Of a stretch of 64,000 bases of DNA, positions 58,887 to 64,000 are shown piece by piece. Source of the stretch: Stenotrophomonas maltophilia. Its GTDB lineage: Bacteria; Pseudomonadota; Gammaproteobacteria; Xanthomonadales; Xanthomonadaceae. Location: positions 908,358-972,357 of the forward strand of contig FOZF01000001.1 of the NCBI GenBank assembly GCA_900113425.1, given 5' to 3'. The notes under the pieces were generated by a model that worked only from the letters and a program-made list of their open reading frames with translations, was not told where the DNA came from and did no database searches. The number at the start of each line of letters is the position of its first letter. Position 1 is the first letter of the stretch. A program made the position numbers and the translations under genes.

Positions 58887-60245
58887 TCAGCGCATCAGCA
58901 CCACTTCCTCTGCGGAGGTCGGGTGGATCGCCACCGTGTCATCGAACTGGGCCTTGGTCGCTCCCATCTTCACCGCCACCGCGAAGCCCTGCAGGATCTC
59001 GTCCGCGGCCTCGCCCAGCAGGTGCACTCCCACCACGCGCTCTTCCGGCCCGGCGCAGACCATCTTGAACAGGCTGCGCTGGGTACCGTTGGCCAATGCC
59101 TGCAGCATCGGCCTGAAACGGCTGTGATAGACCGTCACCTGCTCGAAGCAGGCACGCGCCTCCTCCTCACCCATGCCCACCGCACCCAACGGCGGATGCG
59201 AAAACACCACGCTGGCCACATTCTCATAGTCCATCTTCGACTGTGGGCGGCCGCCGAACAGACGGTCCATCAGCCGACGCGATGCAGCCACCGCCACCGG
59301 GGTCAGGCCCACCTTGCCCGCGATATCCCCCACGGCATGGATGCTGGGTACCGCCGTGGTCTGCCATTCGTCCACCTGCACCTGCTCGTGCTCGCCGATG
59401 TCGATGCCCAGCGCCTCCAGACCCAGGCCCCGGCTGTTGCCACGGCGGCCGGTGGCGAAGAACACCGCGTCGAACACGCTGTCCATGGGGCCATCATGGC
59501 CGAAGGCGCGGACGCGCTCACCGTCGCGCTGCAGTTCGCGCAGGCGGTAATCAAAGTAGATGCGCACGCCCTGCTGGCGAAGGTTTTCCGCCAGCTGATC
59601 GGTCAGCTCGTAGTCGAAACGTTCCAGCAGGCGCTTGCCGCGTACCAGCAGGCTCACCCGGCTGCCCAGTGCCTGCAGCAGCCCGGCCAGCTCCACCGCG
59701 ATGTAGCCGCCGCCGATGATCGCGACCTCGGCCGGGGCTGCACGCAGCTCGAAGAAGTCGTCGGATACCAGGCCCAGCTCCGCGCCGGGGATGTCCGGAC
59801 GCTGCGGGTGCGCTCCGGTGGCGATCAGGATGTGGTCGGCGGTGTAGCGCACGCCGTCGCTGCAGGCCACCGTGTGCGCGTCGAGCAGGTGGCCGCGCGC
59901 CGGAATGCGGACGACGCCGGTTTCATCCAGACGCTTGTGGTAGCTGGTATGGATGTTGCTGATGTAGGCCTGGCGATGGATCACCAGTTCCTTCCACGAC
60001 AGTGCCGGTCGTGGCGGCACATCGAAGCCCATCGCGCTTGCCAGACCGATACGCTCGTGCAGATCGGCGGCCAGCCACATCGCCTTCTTCGGTACGCAGC
60101 CAACGTTGACGCAGGTCCCGCCCAGTTCGCCGGGTTCCAGCAGCGCCACGCGCTTGCCGTACTGCGCGGCGCGGATGGCGCCGGCCAGGCCGGCAGAGCC
60201 GCCGCCAAGGACGATCAGGTCGTAATCATGGGAAGCCGTGTTCAT
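58887..60245 (-). CDS. Glutathione-disulfide reductase-like enzyme
   Basis: Pyridine-nucleotide disulfide oxidoreductase of 452 residues. The N-terminal FAD motif is IVLGGGSAGLAGAIRAAQYG, the redox disulfide is Cys45/Cys50 (GGTCVNVGCVPKK), and the C-terminal catalytic His-Glu is in AIHPTSAEEVV. The CVNVGC motif and length favour glutathione reductase (gor). The start is ATG 60245, overlapping the upstream gene by 4 bases. Confidence 0.9.
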   Translation of the reverse strand: MNTASHDYDLIVLGGGSAGLAGAIRAAQYGKRVALLEPGELGGTCVNVGCVPKKAMWLAADLHERIGLASAMGFDVPPRPALSWKELVIHRQAYISNIHTSYHKRLDETGVVRIPARGHLLDAHTVACSDGVRYTADHILIATGAHPQRPDIPGAELGLVSDDFFELRAAPAEVAIIGGGYIAVELAGLLQALGSRVSLLVRGKRLLERFDYELTDQLAENLRQQGVRIYFDYRLRELQRDGERVRAFGHDGPMDSVFDAVFFATGRRGNSRGLGLEALGIDIGEHEQVQVDEWQTTAVPSIHAVGDIAGKVGLTPVAVAASRRLMDRLFGGRPQSKMDYENVASVVFSHPPLGAVGMGEEEARACFEQVTVYHSRFRPMLQALANGTQRSLFKMVCAGPEERVVGVHLLGEAADEILQGFAVAVKMGATKAQFDDTVAIHPTSAEEVVLMR

Positions 60246-61492
60246 CGGAATCGCTCGGGTCGGTAAGGGGCGGGATCGATCGCTGGCGTGCGGCCACAGA
60301 CGAGATCGGCGATCAGCTGGCCGGTGCCAGCGCTCATGCTGATGCCGAGCATGCCATGCCCTGCCGCAAGCCAGACGTGAGGATGCGCAGGCGCGCGGCC
60401 GATCAACGGTACATCGTCCACGCTCATCGGACGCCAGCCGCACCACTGCTCCTGCAGCTGCGCGCCACGAGGCATGCGCAGGTGGCGATCAGCGGCCAGC
60501 TGCAACGCCTGCAGGCGCTGTGCACGCAACCGCGGGTCGGCACCGGCGAATTCCATCGTGCCACCCAGTCGCAGTGCATCGCGCCAGGCGATCACGAAAA
60601 CGGAGTGATCTTTCAGCACGACCGGACGGGCCGGCACCAACGGCGGGCGCGACCAGGTCAGCGAGTACCCCTTGCCGGGCTGGATCAGCACCCGCAGGTC
60701 GAGCAGCCGTGCCCATCGCGGCGACCACGGGCCGGTGGCCAGCACCAGTTCGCGCGCGCGCAGCGTGCGTCCGCCGGCCTGTACACGGACCCCGCGTGCG
60801 TCGCCGCTGAAGCCCTGCATCTCGACCTGCTCATCGATCTCGACGCCCTGCGCACGCAGTACCCGCGCCAGCTCCGCGGTGAAACGGTCCGGACGCAGCT
60901 GCGCGTCGCCCGGGAAATGAATCGCTCCGGCAAGCCGATCATGGAACGCCGGATTGTCGCGTGCGTAGTGGCCGCCATCGATGCAGCGGGTCGCAATGCC
61001 GTGCGCATCCAGCGCTTCGCACTGGGCAATGTGCTGGTCGAAGCTGCGCGCATCGCCGAACACGTAATCAAGGCCGCGCGTCTCGAATTCACAGTCCAGC
61101 CCATGTGTTCCCACCCATTCGGCCAGGCGCACGCGGGAATCATTCAACAGCGCGGCACGCGCGCGCGTGGCCTGCAGCCAGTGCCGCGCATTGCAGCGCG
61201 CGCTGAACTGCAGCAGCCAGCGCCACAGCGCGGGATCGAGGCGGCTGCGCACATACAGCGGCGCGCGTGGGTCGAGCATCCAGCGCAACGCACGCAGCGG
61301 CACACCCGGCGCGGCCAGGGGCGGTGCATGGCTGGGCGTGACGGTGCCGCAGTTGCCGTACGACGTCGCCGCACCCACGCGGCCACGATCGATCACCCGC
61401 ACCTGCCGTCCCTGTCCGCACAACGCCAGTGCCGTCGCCAGGCCGATGGCACCGGCACCGATCACGATCACGTCATCGTGCGCCGCCTGCAT
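60242..61492 (-). CDS. DadA-like FAD-dependent amino-acid oxidoreductase
   Basis: FAD enzyme of 416 residues of the D-amino acid dehydrogenase/glycine oxidase group. It has the FAD motif VIVIGAGAIGLATALALCG and the C-terminal GWRPMSVDDVPLIGRAP with HGMLGISMSAGTGQLIADL. Substrate unknown; likely a D-amino acid or N-methyl compound. It overlaps the reductase gene (ATGA) and lies 3 bases after the DUF418 stop. Confidence 0.9.
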   Translation of the reverse strand: MQAAHDDVIVIGAGAIGLATALALCGQGRQVRVIDRGRVGAATSYGNCGTVTPSHAPPLAAPGVPLRALRWMLDPRAPLYVRSRLDPALWRWLLQFSARCNARHWLQATRARAALLNDSRVRLAEWVGTHGLDCEFETRGLDYVFGDARSFDQHIAQCEALDAHGIATRCIDGGHYARDNPAFHDRLAGAIHFPGDAQLRPDRFTAELARVLRAQGVEIDEQVEMQGFSGDARGVRVQAGGRTLRARELVLATGPWSPRWARLLDLRVLIQPGKGYSLTWSRPPLVPARPVVLKDHSVFVIAWRDALRLGGTMEFAGADPRLRAQRLQALQLAADRHLRMPRGAQLQEQWCGWRPMSVDDVPLIGRAPAHPHVWLAAGHGMLGISMSAGTGQLIADLVCGRTPAIDPAPYRPERFR

Positions 61493-61495
61493 CGC

Positions 61496-62740
61496 TCAGT
61501 CCCGTCCGGCCTCGCGGCGCATCGGCGGCCATTGGCGATAGGTCACCGCCCGCCACAGCCACTCCATCGGCCCGAAGCGGAAGCGGCGCAGCCAGGCATG
61601 GGAAAGGGCGACCTGCGCGGCGAACAGCAGCACAGCGAACAGCAGCTGCACGCTGCGCGGCATCACGTCGAAGTAGCCCAGGCCGTGGTGGTAGAACACC
61701 CACGTGCACACCAGCGACTGCCCCAGGTAGTGGGTCAGCGCCATCCGGCCGACCGGTGCCAGCCAGCCCAGCCGAGCGCGCCACTGCACGATCCAGGCGA
61801 GGTAGCCCAGGCACATCGGCAGCGCGCCGATCATCACCAGCGCCATCGCCGAGGTCACACCAAGGTCGTAGGCACCGGGTGCGAGGTAAGGTTTCCAGGC
61901 CACGCCCAGCACGGTGACCAGCAGGCCCAGCGGCAAGGCGACCCAGCGCAGTGCCGCGAACAGGCGCGGATGGCGTTCCGGCGTGGCCAGCGCGCCACTG
62001 CCGGCCAGTCCACTGCCGATCAGGAACATGCCCAGTACCGCCGGGCCCGTGATCAGCAGCGCCCCCATCGACGAACCAAACTCATGCAGGCGCTGGATGC
62101 AGGCCTGGATCCAGTTGCCGTGTCCGTAGACCATGCGCTCCCGGGCGATGCTCTGCTGCGCGTCGACCAGCATCTGCTGCGCGTCCTGCGGCGTCGCCAG
62201 TGAAACCATGGCGCCGAGCAGCAGCATCATCGCCGCGCCACCGAGATAGACGATGACACCCATCCACGGCAGCCAGCTGCGCGGTGCCTCGCGGCACGCC
62301 AGCAGGGGCAGCGAGGCCAGTGCGTAGAGCACCAGGATGTCGCCGGACCAGACCAGCAGCGCGTGGCACAGGCCGATCAGCATGAGCCCGGCGCTGCGGC
62401 GCAGATAGAACGGAGTGAACTCGCGGCCGGCGGTCTCGGCGCGCTGTGCCATCACTGCGAATCCGGCACCGAACAGCAGCGAGAACAGGGTGAAGAACTT
62501 GCCCTGCACGAACACGTAGACGAAGGCGTCGGCCCAGTAATCGATTCCCTGCCAGCGCACGTCGATACCGGTGAATGCCAGGTCCAGCGGTCCGCTGAAG
62601 GCCTCCATGTTCATCAGCAGGATGCCCAGCAACGCGGCCCCGCGCAGTATGTCCAGCACGGCGATGCGGTCGCCGGAGGCAACCGGCTGCAGGGAAGACG
62701 AAGCGCTGTTCACAGGACATCCGGCGGGCAGGTCCTTCAT
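61496..62740 (-). CDS. DUF418 multi-pass membrane protein
   Basis: About ten transmembrane helices in 414 residues. The N-terminal RIAVLDILRGAALLGILLMN matches the acyltransferase-3/DUF418 pattern, and the C-terminal domain LGWLAPVGRMALTHYLGQS is the DUF418 hallmark. Function unknown, possibly a membrane-acyl or transport protein. The start is uncertain: a GTG at about 62713 is an alternative. Confidence 0.88.
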   Translation of the reverse strand: MKDLPAGCPVNSASSSLQPVASGDRIAVLDILRGAALLGILLMNMEAFSGPLDLAFTGIDVRWQGIDYWADAFVYVFVQGKFFTLFSLLFGAGFAVMAQRAETAGREFTPFYLRRSAGLMLIGLCHALLVWSGDILVLYALASLPLLACREAPRSWLPWMGVIVYLGGAAMMLLLGAMVSLATPQDAQQMLVDAQQSIARERMVYGHGNWIQACIQRLHEFGSSMGALLITGPAVLGMFLIGSGLAGSGALATPERHPRLFAALRWVALPLGLLVTVLGVAWKPYLAPGAYDLGVTSAMALVMIGALPMCLGYLAWIVQWRARLGWLAPVGRMALTHYLGQSLVCTWVFYHHGLGYFDVMPRSVQLLFAVLLFAAQVALSHAWLRRFRFGPMEWLWRAVTYRQWPPMRREAGRD

Positions 62741-62790
62741 TATGCAGCCCGCCTGCGCGCCGTGGACGAGCGCGTGGTGTTCCAGACATG

Positions 62791-62816
62791 CAACGGCCCG
62801 CCGAAGCGGGCCGTTG
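62791..62816 (-). terminator. Terminator after the SlyD-type gene
   Basis: CAACGGCCCGC and GCGGGCCGTTG form a perfect 11-base stem around CGAA, just past the stop of the SlyD-type gene. Confidence 0.75.
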
Positions 62817-62839
62817 CTGCCGTCACGATCGCCGGGCGA

Positions 62840-63322
62840 TCAGTGCGCGTGACCGCCGTCGCCGTGGACGTGGCCGTGCTCGATCTCTTCCTTGCCGGCT
62901 TCACGCACGTCGACGATTTCCACGTCGAAGTGCAGGTCCTTGCCGGCCATCGGATGGTTGAGGTCGACGTCGACCACGCTCATGCCGACCTTCTGCACGG
63001 TCACCGCACGCGGGCCGAAGTTGGTCTGCAGCACGACCTGCTGGCCCGGCGCCAGCTTGGCATTGCCGAAGTGCTTCTTCGGCACGCGCTGGGACAGGCC
63101 TTCGCGGCGCTCGCCATAGGCGTCGGCCGCCGTGACGTCGACACTGAAGGTCGCGCCGGCTTCCTTGTCCATCATGGCGTTTTCCAGGCCCGGGATGATG
63201 TTGCCGTGACCGATCAGGATCGCCAGCGGCTCGCCGCGGTCCTTGGACGATTCGATCGGCTCCTGGCCGACTTCGGAAACGGTGTAGTGGAAGCGGACAA
63301 CGCGGTCTTTTTCGATCTTCAT
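62840..63322 (-). CDS. slyD: SlyD-type FKBP peptidyl-prolyl isomerase
   Basis: Cis-trans prolyl isomerase and chaperone of 160 residues, with an FKBP domain interrupted by the insert-in-flap, ending in a short His-rich tail HGHVHGDGGHAH that likely binds Ni2+ or other metals. The tail is shorter than in E. coli SlyD. The start is ATG 63322 (MKIEKDRVVRFHYTV). It is divergent from the NlpC/P60 gene. Confidence 0.92.
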   Translation of the reverse strand: MKIEKDRVVRFHYTVSEVGQEPIESSKDRGEPLAILIGHGNIIPGLENAMMDKEAGATFSVDVTAADAYGERREGLSQRVPKKHFGNAKLAPGQQVVLQTNFGPRAVTVQKVGMSVVDVDLNHPMAGKDLHFDVEIVDVREAGKEEIEHGHVHGDGGHAH

Positions 63323-63433
63323 GCGCGACTCTGTCTGGATCTGCCGGAGGCAGACGGGTTGGGGCGGGTTGTCGCCCGGCGGGGACGCCGCCATCATGAC
63401 GGCCAATCCAAGGTGGCGCATTATCCGGAGAAC

Positions 63434-63973
63434 ATGCACATCACGCCAGTTTCGTCCGGCCCGCGCCGGCTGTTCGTGCCCGCCCTGCTGCTGGTCCTGC
63501 CTCTGCTGCTGACCGCCTGCGGCGGCGGCAAGGCCACCCGGCCGGCGCCGCCCCCGCCGTCGGCGCACTGGCCGGCGACCACCCCGGACAATCCCGAGGC
63601 CGCCAATTCAGTCCTGATGCGTGCCATCAGCCTGGTCGGCACGCCCTACCGTTACGGCGGCAACACCCCCGAATCGGGCTTCGACTGCAGCGGCCTGGTC
63701 GCCTATGTCTACCGCGAGATGCTGGATCTGAAGCTGCCGCGCACCTCGCGCGACCTGGCCGCCGTACAGGGCCCGAGGATCGATCCGAAGCGCCTGGCCA
63801 CCGGTGACCTGGTGTTCTTCGGCAGCCGCGGCAACGTCACCCATGTCGGCATCTATGTCGGCGAGGGGCGCTTCGTGCACGCCCCCAGCACCGGCGGCAC
63901 GGTGCGCCTGGACTCGCTCAGCGGGCCCTACTGGAAGGACCACTACACAGGGGCCAAACGCGTCCTTCGCTAA
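63434..63973 (+). CDS. NlpC/P60 cell-wall peptidase lipoprotein
   Basis: Peptidoglycan-cutting enzyme of 179 residues. It has a lipoprotein signal (FVPALLLVLPLLLTAC, Cys29), a Pro-rich linker, and an NlpC/P60 domain with catalytic Cys85 (DCSGLV) and His137 (THVGIYVG). E. coli Spr-like enzymes cut the D-Glu-mDAP bond. The start is ATG 63434, with GGAG directly upstream; the much longer open frame before it overlaps slyD on the other strand. Confidence 0.93.
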   Translation: MHITPVSSGPRRLFVPALLLVLPLLLTACGGGKATRPAPPPPSAHWPATTPDNPEAANSVLMRAISLVGTPYRYGGNTPESGFDCSGLVAYVYREMLDLKLPRTSRDLAAVQGPRIDPKRLATGDLVFFGSRGNVTHVGIYVGEGRFVHAPSTGGTVRLDSLSGPYWKDHYTGAKRVLR

Positions 63974-64000
63974 AATGAACAGGCGACATGTTCAAAATTG

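Noticed and set aside
63975..64000. A possible new gene start (ATG 63975 or 63988) at the right edge
   Set aside because: Only 8 or fewer codons are visible, too little to support a call, although the AGGCGAC before ATG 63988 would be a fair ribosome site.

Overview
This is a GC-rich (mostly mid-to-high 60s %) chromosomal window that reads as a gammaproteobacterium of the family Xanthomonadaceae, most likely Stenotrophomonas (maltophilia group). The basis is protein-level resemblance recalled from that group, the gene order, and several short palindromes that carry a GTAG-type end, as the SMAG repeats of Stenotrophomonas do. No species-level search was possible. Nearly all of it is core genome: no insertion sequence, prophage, CRISPR array or integrase was seen.

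Layout. 1-10841 (minus strand) holds a respiratory complex I operon, nuoA to nuoL, with nuoL running off the left edge; nuoC and nuoD are separate genes. Upstream lie tRNA-Leu(GAG), secG and tpiA. 12316-12988 is a gene-free block of large palindromes. A 2OG-Fe(II) oxygenase (minus) is divergent from a three-gene envelope operon (plus): a YejM/PbgA-like membrane sulfatase-fold protein, a GT4 glycosyltransferase and a CE4 deacetylase. From 18099 to 32284 a long, mostly minus-strand block carries primary metabolism and envelope genes: glmM, accD, trpA, a small lipoprotein, trpB, divergent trpI, then trpF, truA, a VOC protein, fimV, asd, a 2-hydroxyacid dehydrogenase, aroC and prmB. 32407-44572 is mixed housekeeping: a SCO1-like protein, psd, an RraB-like protein, an MltD-like transglycosylase, a HerA-like ATPase, greB, a DUF3025 protein, rimO, dienelactone hydrolase, a HIT protein, a 55-residue membrane peptide, dcd and apbC. 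Inside it sits one lower-GC orphan secreted protein (40711-41385).

45010-54540 (plus strand) is the most distinctive functional group: a 983-residue TonB-dependent receptor with a clear promoter and a long leader, then an exported S9 serine peptidase, an M13 zinc metallopeptidase lipoprotein, and a second M13 protein whose zinc motif has decayed from HExxH to HExxR. Each gene after the receptor is separated from the next by a strong hairpin, so the four form a neighbourhood rather than a proven operon. A peptide capture-and-digest role is an inference.

54662-63973 carries a VOC protein overlapping a PYROXD2-like flavoprotein, a rhomboid protease, an alkyltransferase-like protein with no ordinary start codon, an EamA transporter, a glutathione-reductase-like enzyme overlapping a DadA-like oxidase, a DUF418 membrane protein, a SlyD-type isomerase and an NlpC/P60 lipoprotein. 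Many junctions in the window are ATGA or GTGA overlaps, which implies translational coupling.
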